Part shown: positions 38,845-51,264 of the stretch, piece by piece | How positions within the stretch are numbered: position 1 is the first letter of the stretch | How the letters are laid out: every line of letters begins with the position of its first letter | Assembly (NCBI RefSeq): GCF_023065955.2 | Contig: NW_026622985.1 | Location: 78,357,931 to 78,421,930 of the forward strand | Source: Ursus arctos | Lineage: Eukaryota; Chordata; Mammalia; Carnivora; Ursidae | DNA length: 64,000 nucleotides | Direction: 5' to 3' | Program-made: the position numbers and the translations under genes | Notes under the pieces: generated by a model | The model's database searches: none | What the model was told of the DNA's origin: nothing | Seen by the model: only the letters and a program-made list of their open reading frames with translations

Positions 38845-41235
38845 GCAAAAAGAAAGAAAAACCCACATGAATTAAGGTCCTATAATAACTATATTATCAA
38901 CATTAATCATATGACTTCAAAATGACTCCTTCACCAAATCCAACCCGATAAATTGGAATTATTTCTTCCTAGAAAGAAATGATGTGTATAAATGTCCATA
39001 AGTATGTCATAATTTCATGCATGGTATATTTCATAACAGGAACATAGGTGAAATCAACATTTTCAAGTACTGACATTTTTAATAAATCTATAGAATCACA
39101 GGTACAAACAAAAAAAATATTATTCTTTCAGTTGAAGCATAAACAAGACTTAACACTTGTATTTACCATCCCCTACTGCAGCTATTAGCTAATAGCCTTA
39201 TTTTATGAAAAAAAGATATTCATTTCCTTTGAACTGTTTTCCCCCACATCAAAGCAGAAGTACTTAATATAGTTGAGAAACTAAATTACTGAGCATAAAA
39301 TCAAACTCTCTGTTCCTTAGAATAATTTTAACCACCAACTTACTATACACTGAAAAATATACACACCCATTGTTGGTTCACAACCCTGGGAGTTCCCTGG
39401 GCGAAAGCTGAAACTGGCCCCAGAACATGGAGGTTAAGGAGAGACCGAAGAAAGAGGTTATCCATTCCAGATTGGCAGGTTAAATAAGCAAGGGAACTTA
39501 CATGGGAGGCTTGTCTTTGGCAGCCACAAGATGAGCAGATCTCCACACCTGTCACAAAATCTTAAAAGCTGATACAGAGGCCTTAATGGGGTTCAGTCAC
39601 ATACTCAGTTAAGATGGTCTCAATAACACAGTGCTCTCTCAAGACTATGTCCTTGAAACACCTCCTATTATGGGAATGGTGGGCAGAACGTACATTTCAA
39701 GGACCAGGGAGAAGTTGAGGAGCCCCAGTCCAGCTCCCAGATAAACTGGCAGTCATGTCCTCTCAATATCCTCCTGCAACATTCATGTGAATTAAATATT
39801 CAAACTAACCAAAAATCAAACTCCCAAACACACTTGCGCTAAACTGCTAAAGATTTCATTTCTCGTCCTTATCCAGACATACCAAGGAACAGTTTGTTAA
39901 GAGACTAACCTTCTTACTAAGTGAAAATTGCACATAGTGGGGGAATTAATTCCCTAGCCACAAGAAGCTAAACCAATGAGAGACTCAATCTGAAGACTAG
40001 CCTTGGCGACCATGAATGTAATTATTTTCCTCTGTGTCAGAATCTTGGTAGAGAGTTTTTTCTCTTCCTAAGCAATACTCTGGACATTCGATAAGGTGAC
40101 AGAGAGCCCATGCTCCTCCCATAGAGCTGCTCAGTTTGGCATGGAACCTAAACATTGTTTTGGAATCCATATACTTAGCACAAATCAGAATATTCTCATA
40201 AACCAATGAATACGTTTGTGGGTATCTTATTATTGTTGTCAGATTAATATTATCTAGCAAGTAGAGCCTGAGACAAGGACTTGAGTGCATGTGGTTTTTT
40301 CAAGAGGTAAGTCCAGAAAGCAGGAATAAATGAGTTGGGAAGGTGAGATGAAGAAGTTAAAGGATATATCATTACCTGGTTAGAACAGTGGGAATCTGGG
40401 ACTCAACTCTGCAAGGGACCCACAGGAACTATATAAAATGTGCCTCAGAATTGTCTTTCTAAATAATATAAGTCTAGGACATTTATTTGCCAACTCCCTA
40501 CTCCATTGGTTGAAGGTCCCTGACAAGGCACTGACTCTCCCACACTACCAGATTCTATACTAGACCATGTTCCCATGGCTTTGTAGAAAGTGCTAAGAGT
40601 TTATATTTTTAACATGTTGCTGCGGGTCCTGGGACCAGACTTACAGAAGTCCCCAGAGAAATATCTCGTCTATACCCACAAACCAGTCTGTCTTGGAAAT
40701 AGCCCAAGGCAACTGTACTGTACTGGCTCCCACTTATGAACATCCACTACCACCCATGAAGCATTGTAAGCTGGTTCACCATACATGCCTCTGAAGTGGT
40801 GCCCATCTTGAGAAAGCCAATGTTTCTGTTCTCCCAATACTACCAAATCACTGTCCCAAGTTTCCAGGACCAATGCAAAGTCCCCCTATGTTAGCTGGGA
40901 TCCCAAGAAGATATTCTGGTGCTCAAAATCCTACTAGTCTTACATAAAGACTTGCATTCTGTCAGCTCAAAGCCAAGCAAGGACCAGAAGCAAAAGATAT
41001 CACACCACACCTTTATTAATTCTACTCTCTTTTTTTTTCAAAAGCCCTACCTCCAATCAGACCCTTCACCCATATTCAAGACAAGATTTCTCAAAATAAC
41101 AAAGAATGGAAGTTGACCTGGAAAAAAGACTGCAACACTAGCAACATCTGAGCTCTAACTCAGCCTGTGAAAATCCCCTTGTTTGCTCTTGTCCTTTTTG
41201 TTCTTGTGGCAAGCATTAAATAGGTCTGTTACTTT
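38845..41235. other. Unclassified intron sequence
   Basis: 39340-40900 is less AT-rich than average and may hold an old LTR or DNA element I cannot name. No intact coding exon or RNA gene seen. Confidence 0.35.
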
Positions 41236-41274
41236 AACTGTGATGATATCAGGATGATTGCATACGTCCAAGTT

Positions 41275-41350
41275 CATCAAATTGCATACATTAACTATAT
41301 GTAGTTCTTTATATATCAGTTATACCTCAATAATGCGGTTTTCTCAAAAA
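41275..41350 (+). mobile_element. L1 3' end remnant
   Basis: 'tatatatcagttatacctca' followed by 'ataatgcgg' is the typical end of old L1 3'UTRs. Confidence 0.5.
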
Positions 41351-41439
41351 TGCTTCTTTATAATATATAATAGCACAGAAACATTGATCCCTTTTCTCTG
41401 AACTCTGAAAAATTTCTGGAGTGACCTTTAGCATGATCA

Positions 41440-41525
41440 TGGTATCAGTTATCCATTGCTATATAACAAATCACCTCAAAGCTCAGTGGCTTAAAACAAC
41501 AACAAGCATTCATTTTAGTCATGAA
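41440..41525 (+). mobile_element. Ancient repeat fragment, family not assigned
   Basis: 'tatccattgctatataacaa', 'atcacctcaaagctcagtgg' and 'cttaaaacaacaacaagcat' match a common mammalian repeat motif I recognise but cannot place. Confidence 0.5.
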
Positions 41526-41600
41526 TCATTACACTAGAAGTTCTCTGTACTTAACTCCTTTCAAATTGATTTTGAGTTCTATAGACACAGCCTTTATGCA

Positions 41601-41634
41601 GTAAAAAAAATAAAATAAAAAAAAAATAAAAGAA
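41601..41634 (+). repeat. A-rich simple repeat
   Basis: AAAAT/AAAAAAT units just before the MLT1 LTR. Confidence 0.8.
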
Positions 41635-41644
41635 CAGTGTATTA

Positions 41645-42086
41645 TTATGAGTTGAATTGTGTACTCCCAACAAAGCTATATTAGAGTCCTAACTCCCAGG
41701 TCCTAACCCCCAGTCCCTCAAAATGGAACCATATTTGGTGATAGGGTCTTTAAAGAGGCAATCGAGTTAATATGAGGTCATTAGGGGGAACCCCAATCCA
41801 ATATGACTGATGTCCTTATAAAAAAGGGAAATTTTGACACAAAGATAGACACCCATAGAAGGAAGACAATATGAAGAGACATACACACAGGGATAAGATC
41901 ATCTACAAGCCAAGGAAAGAAGTCCAGAGCAACCCTCCCTCACAGCCCTCAGAAGGAACCAACAACTCTGGCCAAGACCTTGATTTTAGACTTCAAGCCT
42001 CCAGAACTGTGAGACAACATATTTCTGTTATTTAAGCCACCCAGTTTATAGTACATGGTAATGGCAGTCCTAGCAGACTAATACAT
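41645..42086 (+). mobile_element. MLT1-type solo LTR, near complete
   Basis: From 'ttgaattgtgtactcccaac' through 'gatagggtctttaaagaggc', 'atatgactgatgtccttata', 'agcctccagaactgtgagac' to 'cagtcctagcagactaatac'. No internal viral genes. Confidence 0.92.
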
Positions 42087-42089
42087 GGC

Positions 42090-43370
42090 TCATTTTTCTG
42101 AATTTGAAAAGCTCTGGTTGCCAGTCAGGATAATTTTGAAGATTCCTGGTCTCTCAGTCATTTCTTAGTAACAAGATTTGGTGGCAGGATAGGAGATTTG
42201 GGTTTAAGAGAAGAATTACAAGAGTTCTTAATTGACCAAGCACGTGTTATTCAAGTCCCCACCATAATGGTGTTGCATAGAGAGGCAAGATTGTCATAAC
42301 ATGAAAATATTCATCAACCCATTGGCCTTTGACCTTCGGGACAGTTAAACCAAGTGCAGACAGCCAGAGACGACATCTAGGTTTCAGAGGAAATTAGTTT
42401 CATAATTTTTGATTTTATATTTAAGATAAAGCCCCAATCAATTTTTTTTTTTACCTTGAAAAGTTGGCTCCCATTTTAAGCAGATCCACATGTAAAGGCC
42501 AGGGACCTTCAGCTAATGGGGCTTCCTTCTTTATGTCACTTTCTCACTTCTTACTAGCCTATAAGGACTCTAGTTTAACATATCTCACCACCTCATATTC
42601 CTAGCTATATTCTTACACCATTTTCTTAAAATAAGAATATGACTTATGTGTTTTTAGCCGATCAATTTACCATAATTCACATCTGTGTTTTTTCAATCCA
42701 GAATTTAAAGATGGAATGGATTGGTCCCCTCCACAGTGACTTACTTTATGGTAAAAGGAGATGTGTTGCCTATTTCTTGCCATATAACTGTCATAATTTA
42801 ACATTTCTTCCTTTTATCCTTTGTTCCCTGGCATCTGCTACTTATGTTTAATTATGTTTTCCTTCCTAAACCTATACAGCTCTGAACACTTAAATGCAAA
42901 AGAGTGAACAATGTGAATTAAATTTTTAACTGTAATAATGACATTTTCAAAATAAAGAATGGCACTTTAAAACATGTCATTTATTTTGAATTCTGCAGTC
43001 TTGAAAAAAAAATAGGGGCAAACTAGAATCTATTATGCACTGCAGACAGTCTTCATTATCTATGGCAAGATACAAATAGCCTCCTCTGGGATACAGCAAA
43101 TCAGAAGCCTGGAATTTGCATCAAGGTCTTGCCTTGCTAAAAGAAGTGACCAGGGACACAGCTATTTCTCAGAGAATGAAGTTGTAACTCCTTCTTTGGT
43201 TTCAAAGGGGAAGGGCAATTCTGCACTTCACATGCTAAGGAAAAAACGCCTCCCACCCCACCTTTTGGTACTATTCACTCTGCTCACTCTATAAATTAAA
43301 ATGCTATTTTACTGCATTTTTGTTCCTTTCAACTATTTCTTTTCCTTCTCAAAGCTCTATTCATTTGTTC
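42090..43370. other. Unclassified intron sequence
   Basis: No recognised repeat or coding exon. Confidence 0.4.
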
Positions 43371-43374
43371 TTTC

Positions 43375-43745
43375 ATTCATTCATTCCTCAAATATTATTT
43401 ACTGAGTACCTATTACATGTCATTCTGCTCAATTCTAGAGGCACAATGATAAGACAGACATGATTCAAGAAGCTTAGAATCCAATTGGGAATATACAGAT
43501 AACAAACTGACAACAGCTAAAGAAAGTATAACACAGGAAATGAAGAGAATGTGGGATAGGTAATATGGAGGAATTGGTACTTTAGTTGGGAGTCAGAAAG
43601 GGGACTTTCTGAGGGGGATGGCATTTAAACTGAGATTTCAAGGACAAGAAAGAGCCTGGCTTTGCAAGTACCAGTGGAAGAGGTTTCTCAGTGCAGGAAA
43701 GAGCTGGTATAAAGGCCCTGAGGATGGAAGGATAATGTGGATCCT
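43375..43745 (-). mobile_element. L2 LINE, 3' part
   Basis: Reverse L2 in order: 'tttactgagtacctattaca', 'aagaagcttagaatccaatt', 'ggggatggcatttaaactga', 'gtgcaggaaagagctggtat' and 'aaaggccctgaggatgg'. Confidence 0.85.
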
Positions 43746-43749
43746 CTGG

Positions 43750-44175
43750 GAAACTCTTCTGTGACTGCACTAAATGGATTGACAAGATGAGTCTTAAATG
43801 TTTATTGAAGAAAGCAAGACACATATCATGATTTGTCCCCAGACCCACATCCCCTAAGGAGGACTCTTGTTAGAGTAATACTGGCATATTTTAAAAATAT
43901 AATTAACTCCATAAATCTCTGCCAACTTAAAAAAAATCAAATAAACTGACATTTTGTTTTTATTCTTTTTGTTTTTTCTTTATTGTCTTCAATGTGTATC
44001 CAAAGTGAATAACATAGTCAAAAAGTAATCACTACCTTCTAATTCTGCAAAGAAGTGAAGCCACTTTGCAGTTTATATTGAAATCATTTTGCAGTGATTT
44101 ATTAGGACATAGCACTCCCTAAAAGTTCCAGCTAAGAGGAATTATTTCCAAGGCAAGTGGTTTTATTGAGGTACA
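43750..44175. other. Unclassified intron sequence
   Basis: Nothing recognised. Confidence 0.4.
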
Positions 44176-44179
44176 TATG

Positions 44180-44420
44180 ATCATTAAGCACATGGACTTT
44201 GGCATCAGGCAAATTCTGGGTTTGTATCCTACTTCCACCTTGTATTATCTATGTGACTTGGATATTATCTCCATTCATTTTCACAGGATTAACCCTTAGC
44301 CTCCCCATCCAAAAAGCAGGTTTAACTATGAAGAGTAAATGAAATAATATATGTGAAGTATTTAATACAGAGCCAGGTACATAAAAGTACTGATTGGGCA
44401 TCAGTTGCTATTGTAATTAC
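44180..44420 (+). mobile_element. MIR SINE, nearly full length
   Basis: 'gcacatggactttggcatca', 'tgggtttgtatcctacttcc', 'tatctatgtgacttggatat', 'agtaaatgaaataatatatg' and 'cagagccaggtacataaaag' follow the forward MIR consensus. Confidence 0.8.
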
Positions 44421-44424
44421 ATTT

Positions 44425-47420
44425 TATTAATGATTTCATTCATGAGTAAATCAAGAACTCATTGTTAAGTACATTTGTACTCAGTTTCATTCCTTAAGAA
44501 AAAATGACAGAAGTACTGAGAAAAAAAATGGATGAAAAAATATCTAAATGTTGCAATAAAGTTATTCAACACTTGGAAGTTCAATTTAAAACATAGTCTT
44601 ACCTTGCTACAGATCTCACCTCCATGAAATACCACCTCAACTTGACAAACTACCATTACATAAATTCCAATGAACCTGATTTAGCCATTAAACTTAATAT
44701 GATTCAGTGAAAGAGGTATGAGAATCAAGTGGAATTATTTCAAGAATGAACTAAAACATTTTGCTATCAAAAGCAAATGCAGCAAAAATAGAATCTGAAT
44801 TATAGGAAAGCCAAAACAATTTTAAATGGGAAAAAATAAAAAATAAAATGAATATTATTTACTTGTTACCATAACATTTTGAAACATTTTAACTGTCAAA
44901 GAAATGCTCATGACATTTCCTGGACTGTTAACTGATAAGAATTTTCCTACATATGAAAAAAACTTTAAGCTCTTAACTGTAAAATGTAGGCAAGAGATAT
45001 ATCTTCTAAGAGCATAAAATGTTCAGCTAAGTGAAGAGTCTACCCAAAGTTCAGCTAGCTTTCCTCTGGGTCCATTAAACATGGGTCTGCACTTTCACAA
45101 AGATCTTGTAACAGGCTAATATTTCTGCAAACTTCAGAAATAATTTTTTTAAAAACATTAAATGGATGACCAAGAGAGAAAGTTAACATGATAAAAATTT
45201 AATAGGCAAAGGGATTTTTATATTTAACTTACCAATGGTACTACATGTTATATTAAAGAAAATCATTGAATCAGATAAGAGAAGATGTTGGCTTGGTTGA
45301 ATTGGGGTTTACGCTTTTATCACCCATTCCTAACAGAGAAGTTTACTCAGTAAAATTAATAGGATGGAAACATTTTTAGAAAACAGAATTTAACCCATTT
45401 CAAAGAAGAAAAATTATTTTGAGGAATCTAACATGTCCATTTTCATATAAATAAATGTAAACATTATGTAAGCTAATTATAAATCAATTTTTTTAGTTAT
45501 GCGTGAAAGCAGATCCATAGGAATCTCCAACTGAAAACATTCCAAGCAATTCTTTTTAGGTATTGTTTAAGCTGTCACATATGTTTGAAAATAAATAAGA
45601 CTAAATTTTGAAGTCTTTATAGTAAAAACTTTTTTACTAATTTCGATGAAGTTTTCCCCTAGCCTTCCCTCCAGAAGCAAATGTGTTCTGCAGTTCAGGA
45701 CAGGACTGGATCAGGAAAATAGATGAGAAGTCTTCACCTCGAGAGTCAGAGTTGAGAGATAAAAAGTTTAATAGGTAATTTATTTTTTAAAACAAGAACC
45801 AGGGACAAGACTGTTAGAAGTCGTTGAGCACAGACAACTCTGTTCATCTAGAATTATGGTTCTTACTCCCTAGAAGAATTTAAATATGACGAAATAGGCC
45901 ATTTTCCACACATGACAAGCTCCAAGGGGGTTGCCCCTCTCTGATAAATAACAGAGGAGATACCCAGTACAAATCTCTTCCTTGTCATTATCTCAGTAGA
46001 CAGTAATTTCCAGACAGTGAGGATTAGTTCTTTTTCCTCTTCAAACTAACTACACCATGCACAGTGCTGTGCACATCATAGGAATCCCTCAAAAGTTCAG
46101 TGAATTCCACCGAAAAACAAATTATTCACTAATCTTAGATTCTTCAATGTCAAAGCATAAAGACAGAATCAGACAAGAGCACTGAATTCTGAACTAATTC
46201 AATAAGAGTCATAAATTATGAAGTGTTTCCACCAATACATGGTTAAGCACAGGGTACCTAATTTTAAAATGACTTAGTTATTAAGGGACAAAAATAACAC
46301 AAATGTCACAGAATTTTCAAAGGAGCTTTATAATTTGTGTAACTTGCTAGAATTGGGGTTATCAAATTTAATATGAACAGCTTTCATCAAATTTGGATTT
46401 AATGAATGCAGTTGTGAAATGGGCAAATCCAATATACTGCAAACAGCTCAACTCTTAATTCATTCCACAGATATGATTTACCCCTAATAGCCAGAAGCAT
46501 CACTTCTAATAGCTCATGTTATGGCAGAATGGATTATGTTGTATTCATTCTACCTCCAGGAAGGAAGCTAGCATCCATAATAGTAGCATTCAACTATGTG
46601 TTATAAAGAGCAACCCAGCAGAACCTTTATAACATAAAATGTGAAGATATTTAAAACATAAATTTACTAGGTTGTGGCAGATCAGAGACTTCTCTCCTTC
46701 CACTAAAGGGATATATTTTTTATTCAAATCTTTCAAATCCTAGTACCTGAGATCAGCTTCAAAACTTACCCAGGACTGTGGAAAAATATGTCAACCTCTG
46801 CTGTGTACTTCTGAGTCTCAACTCACTATTTCTATAAACACGTATGTGCACAGGCAATGAATGTTTCTAGAAGAGCAAATTTATCGCTCATTTAACGTGG
46901 AGGATGTGTCTGCATTTGAGAATGTAATGGATGGTCCCATATCCTCTTCTAGAGAAATGTGCACTGTGCAGTGAAGTTCAAGTTGAAAATGCTATGAGTT
47001 CTAGCTCTCCTTTTAAATATTTCACTCCTGAGAAAATCCCCCATCACATGTAAGCAACTGCTAAAATATTTGTAATCTAAGGATGTTTCCAGATCTACTT
47101 GGAAAAATGAACAATTGCATATTAGCTTGACAGAAGGTATATAGAATTAAATAAAAGGGTAAAAATCACAGCATTACAATGCAAAGAGGTTTCAAAGTCA
47201 TTCTGAACTCCAAGTTCCAATCTCAGTTCTGGTAAGACTATTAAGTTTTTGGACAACTTAATCTCTCTCAGCCTTGATTCCCTCATGTGTAGAATGGGGA
47301 TAAAAGTAAGACCTTTGGGGAAGTTGGAGTTTACACACACACACATACATACCATATATATATCGTTTTCAGCACAATCCTGAAACTTTGCCCCATAGGG
47401 TTAATGAAGTTGAAACTATA
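44425..47420. other. Largely repeat-free AT-rich intron segment
   Basis: About 3 kb without a confident repeat, apart from a possible L2/MIR end at 46055-46115 ('gcacagtgctgtgcacatca') and a short (AC)n/(AT)n at 47332-47362. No coding exon. It is the longest stretch lacking clear transposons in the 38-59 kb half. Confidence 0.4.
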
Positions 47421-47426
47421 GGAAAA

Positions 47427-47612
47427 TTTTTTTTAAGATTTTATTTATTTATTTGAGAGAGAGAGAGCACGAGCAGGAGGAGGAGAAGGGGCGAGGGAAA
47501 AGCAGGATCCTCACTGATCAAGGTGCCCGATGCGGGGCTGGATCCCAGGACCCTGGGATCATGACCTGAGCCGAAGGCAGCCACTTAACCAACTGAGCCA
47601 CCCAGGTGCCCC
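47427..47612 (-). mobile_element. CanSINE
   Basis: Reversed tail 'taagattttatttatttatt', GA-rich block, reversed head 'aactgagccacccaggtgcc'. An imperfect duplication 'aaactatagga' / 'aaactacaaga' flanks it. Confidence 0.95.
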
Positions 47613-48140
47613 AAAACTACAAGAAATTTAAAGCTTGTTTTTCAGAGACCTATTTCTCCCTAATCAGCTATTGTTTACTTTCAGACCCCACTAACAAATC
47701 AACTAGTTGTCTCTGCAGAAGCCTGGACTGAAGGTCACTGACACAATTTCAGTCTATGAACAAGCAAGGCCCTGCATTCCTTATTGGAGATAATGAGCCC
47801 AAGACCCCATCTAGCTCATGCCAGCTCTCAGAGCATGTGCATAGCCGCTCTCCTTGTCCTCAGATGACCTCCTGACTAATGTCAGGAGCCAAATTTTGCC
47901 TCATTTTAATGTAAAGCCTCCCCCCAGAGTGAATATGGGATGCATGTTACATATATGTTTGCTCAATGCACATACTCCATCTTTCTTCATGAATAGTCAT
48001 AATTTCCTCACCGTTTTCATCAATATATAGATAATCTCACTCCTATGACTATAAAAACCTTGTCACCCCCCCCCCTTCAGGAAGGTGGATTTAAGGCTTG
48101 CCCTCCCATCCCCTCATGTGGCTGCTTCTCATATTTGCAC

Positions 48141-48333
48141 GTTTTTTTTTTTAAGATTTTATTTATTTAGTTGAGAGAGAGAAAGAGAGTGTGAGAGAGC
48201 ACAAGAGTGGGGTGACGGGCAGAGGGAGCAGCAGACTGCCCGCTGAGCAGGGAGCCCAATATGGGGCTCAATCCCATGACCCTGGGACCATGACCTGAGC
48301 CGAAGGCAGACGCTTATTTGCACGCAGGCGCCC
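48141..48333 (-). mobile_element. CanSINE with altered 5' end
   Basis: Reversed tail 'taagattttatttatttagt' and body 'catgacctgagccgaaggca'. The duplications 'catatttgcac' lie at 48130-48140 and 48334-48344. Near the head, where 'accgactgagccac' is expected, the sequence reads 'tttgcacg' instead, matching the target flank (see findings). Confidence 0.94.
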
Positions 48334-48539
48334 CATATTTGCACCCTTCCCTTGCTGCACACTCAGTGTCTCTATGACTGGCTTTGCTGTGCCCCAGGCA
48401 GGAGAGCTTGGGTTCTGTTACAATCCACAGATCAGGCACTCTCTGAATTATAGCTATACATGCATAATAACATGCAGACATCTCTACAGCCCATTCCCAC
48501 ATTATATGGGCATTATCTACTCATGTTCTCCCCTCCTCC

Positions 48540-48640
48540 CTACATTCCAGGCCATTAGAGGCAGAGGCTGTCATATTCAATTCTATAACCTCAGGATATA
48601 ACACATGACTGGCATCTAGTAGAACCCAATCAACAGCTAC
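48540..48640 (+). mobile_element. L2 3' end fragment
   Basis: 'gaggcagaggctgtcatatt', 'ctataacctcaggatataac', 'atgactggcatctagtagaa' match the L2 terminus. Confidence 0.55.
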
Positions 48641-48725
48641 TTATATTTAGTGATAGCAGCTGGCTTCTCCTAAATGTTAACATATTTTATCAAGTAGGTC
48701 AAACAAAATGAAGAGTGTCCATTCT

Positions 48726-49398
48726 TTTTTTATAATAATTTTTTATTATGTTAATCACCATACAGTACATCCCTAGATTTTGATGTAAAGTTCCATGATT
48801 CATTACTTGCATATAACACCCAGTGCACCATGCAATGCGTGCCCGCCTTAATACCCATCACAGGCCTATCCCAATCCCCCACCCCCCTCCCCTCTAAAAC
48901 CCTCAGTTTGTTTCCCAGAGTCCATAGTCTCTCATGGTTCATTCCCCCTTCTGTTTACCCCCCCTTCCTTCTTCCCTTTCTTCTCCTACCGATCTTCCTA
49001 CTTCTTATGTTCCATAAATGAGTGAAACCATATGATAATTGTCTTTCTCTGCTTGACTTATTTCGCTTAGCATTATCTCCTCCAGTCCCGTCCATGTTGC
49101 TGCAAAAGTTGTGAAATCATTCTTTTTGATGGCTGAGTAATATTCCATTGCATATATGGACCACATCTTCTTAATCCAGTCATCTGTTGAAGGACATCTC
49201 AGCTCCTTCCACAATTTAGCTATTGTGGACAATGCTGCTATGAACATTGGGGTGCATATGGCCCTTCTCTTCACTACGTCTGTATCTTTGGAGTAAATAC
49301 CCAGTAGTGCAATGGCTGGATCATAGGGTAGATCAATTTTTAACTTTTTAAGGGACCTCACACTGTTTTCCAAAGTGGCTATACCAACTTGCATTCTT
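48726..49398 (-). mobile_element. 5'-truncated L1 with open ORF2 C-terminus
   Basis: Homologous to the L1 at 16292 over the 3'UTR ('accatacagtacatccctag', 'cacccagtgcaccatgcaat') and ORF2 end. The frame 49005-49394 on the minus strand is uninterrupted for 129 codons, including LPYDPAIALLGIYSKDTDVV and ending SLIYGT. It is truncated inside ORF2 and not mobile. A short possible target duplication 'cattctt' lies at each side. The orientation matches GRM8 transcription. Confidence 0.92.
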
Positions 49399-49399
49399 A

Positions 49400-50195
49400 A
49401 CCTAATAAATTTTCTCCCTCTGTTATTGTTGAACTTATATAGGTGGAAACTTATTTAGCTGTGACAATCAGTTCTTTTTCTACTTAAAATTTGAAATTTA
49501 AAATTTCCCCATTTTTTTACCATCTTGGGTTCATCTTGGTACCTTTTTAAAAATTTAATTTTCTTTGCTATTAAAAAAAAATAGAAACATAACTGTGGTC
49601 CCGAATACCAGGTCAGCTTCTTTTTTGATTCAAAATGCAATTAATTTTCTGAGTAAAAATTTAAATAACTGACTTCTGCCTAGGGGCAAGATTCCCCATT
49701 TACAATTCTTTATTAATGAAATGAAAATATTTTTGCCACATTGTAAACCCATAGGAAAGTTACAGGTTAGAGTTTGCACTAATTGTTCAAATTCATTCCT
49801 TTTTTAAAAATTAGATCATAATTTTTAAATACTTGCCGAGATTACAGCAGCCTATTTGGCACAAATCAGATTATCTCTGTATCTCTTCCTTCCTTCTCTC
49901 TCTCCCTTCTCCAAACTGGTGGCCCAATCCCAATCAGAAGTATAAACAGCATCTCCAGTCTCCTATCCACAAAGTGTGCCCAAAACAGGTAGTACAGCCG
50001 AGGTTTCACAACCCTTAATCTGAACCTCTATGATACCTTCGGTACAGAGCTGCAAAGCCCTTCTCCAATTAGCCTTTTCCAAACAAATGAGGCATGCAAC
50101 CTAATCTTCACCCTGACTCCCACCCATTCTCCTTCTAAAATATTTTTCCCTTTTATATATACATATAGATGGAGGACCATATACCCAGAGGCTTG
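49400..50195. other. Unclassified intron sequence
   Basis: Nothing recognised. 49860-50160 is pyrimidine-rich and could be old LINE. Confidence 0.35.
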
Positions 50196-50290
50196 AATAT
50201 TTCCTGCTCAGAGCACCTGTTAGAGTCATATCTGTTAGCAACCTGCAGAACCTTTATATTCCCTGCAGGGAGCCCAGAAACCTGAGTTTT

Positions 50291-50511
50291 GGGGTGCCTG
50301 GATGGCTCAGTCATTAAGCGTCTCCCTTTGGCTCAGGTCATGATCCCAGGGCCCTGGGATTGAGCCCCACATCAGGCTCCCTGCTCAGCGGGAAGCCTGC
50401 TTCTCCCTCTCCCACTCCCCCTGTTTGTGTTCCCTCTCTCACTGCCTCTCTCTCTATCCAATAAATAAACAAAATCTTAAAAGAAACAAACAAACAAACA
50501 AACAAACAAAC
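50291..50511 (+). mobile_element. CanSINE
   Basis: Head 'ggggtgcctggatggctcag', a CT-rich block and tail 'ataaataaacaaaatcttaa' followed by (CAAA)n. Target duplications 'aaacctgagtttt' (50278-50290) and 'aaacttgagtttt' (50512-50524). Confidence 0.96.
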
Positions 50512-50514
50512 AAA
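50485..50514 (+). repeat. (CAAA)n microsatellite
   Basis: About seven CAAA units that grew from the SINE poly-A tail. Confidence 0.95.
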
Positions 50515-51029
50515 CTTGAGTTTTCACAAGCCCTCCCAGGGATCCTGATGTGCATACAATCAGGGTTGAGAACCTCTGCTCCAGCCGTACACTGTGGAGC
50601 CCAGACAGGCAGATTTTCTTCACGGCTTTTCATTTTTATAAACATGCTTTAGATTCCCAATCATCTGCTGACCCTCCGGGCCAGCACTTGAATGACTTCA
50701 TGTTTAGCACAACTGTGAATGGAGTCGCAACACTTCCATTTCATGATAACTAATATTTAGGTCAATAAAGCAATTGTCTCTTGGAATCTGAACTACTTCA
50801 CTATACATTTTAAAATTTTATTTGTATCACACACATCCACACATGCCAAGGCGATCTGAAGGGAAAACCTAAAGGAAAAAGCAAAACATCTTTAGTAGGG
50901 AAAGCACAGAAGGGCATCAGCCCCAACTACCTGGAATGCAAATCAGCTCACACTCACTGTCTTTAACATTAAGAAAATCAGAATGGACAGTGTGGATGGC
51001 TCAACACAATTAACAGTAACAGTGATGAT

Positions 51030-51262
51030 GATAAAAACAATTAACATTTATTTGGTCCTTACTGACATAGGCACTGTGTCAATGAGCCACATATATTATT
51101 TAATCCTCACAACAACACCCCCCCCATTTCACAGATAAGAAAACTGAGGCCAAGAGATGTTAAGCACATGCCCAGGGTCTTACAGATCTTTAATGGCAGA
51201 GCTGGGACTCCATGTTAGGTCTGTCTGACCCTAAGACCACAAACTCAAAATACTTTGCCATG
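51030..51262 (-). mobile_element. MIR SINE, well preserved
   Basis: Reverse MIR: 'atatattatttaatcctcac', 'atttcacagataagaaaact', 'gaggccaagagatgttaagc', 'cttacagatctttaatggca' and 'gagctgggactcc'. Confidence 0.88.
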
Positions 51263-51264
51263 CT

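Larger units (their letters stand above)
50200..50585 (+). mobile_element. MER5-like element split by a CanSINE
   Basis: The right part 'tcacaagccctcccagggat', 'cctgatgtgcatacaatcag', 'ggttgagaacctctgctcc' looks like a MER5-type 3' end. The left part is weaker. Confidence 0.45.

Noticed and set aside
49005..49394. 129-codon protein frame on the minus strand
   Set aside because: It is the C-terminus of L1 ORF2 in a truncated copy, not a cellular gene.
50485..50514. CRISPR-like regular spacing
   Set aside because: It is a CAAA microsatellite grown from a SINE tail. No spacer structure exists anywhere in the window.
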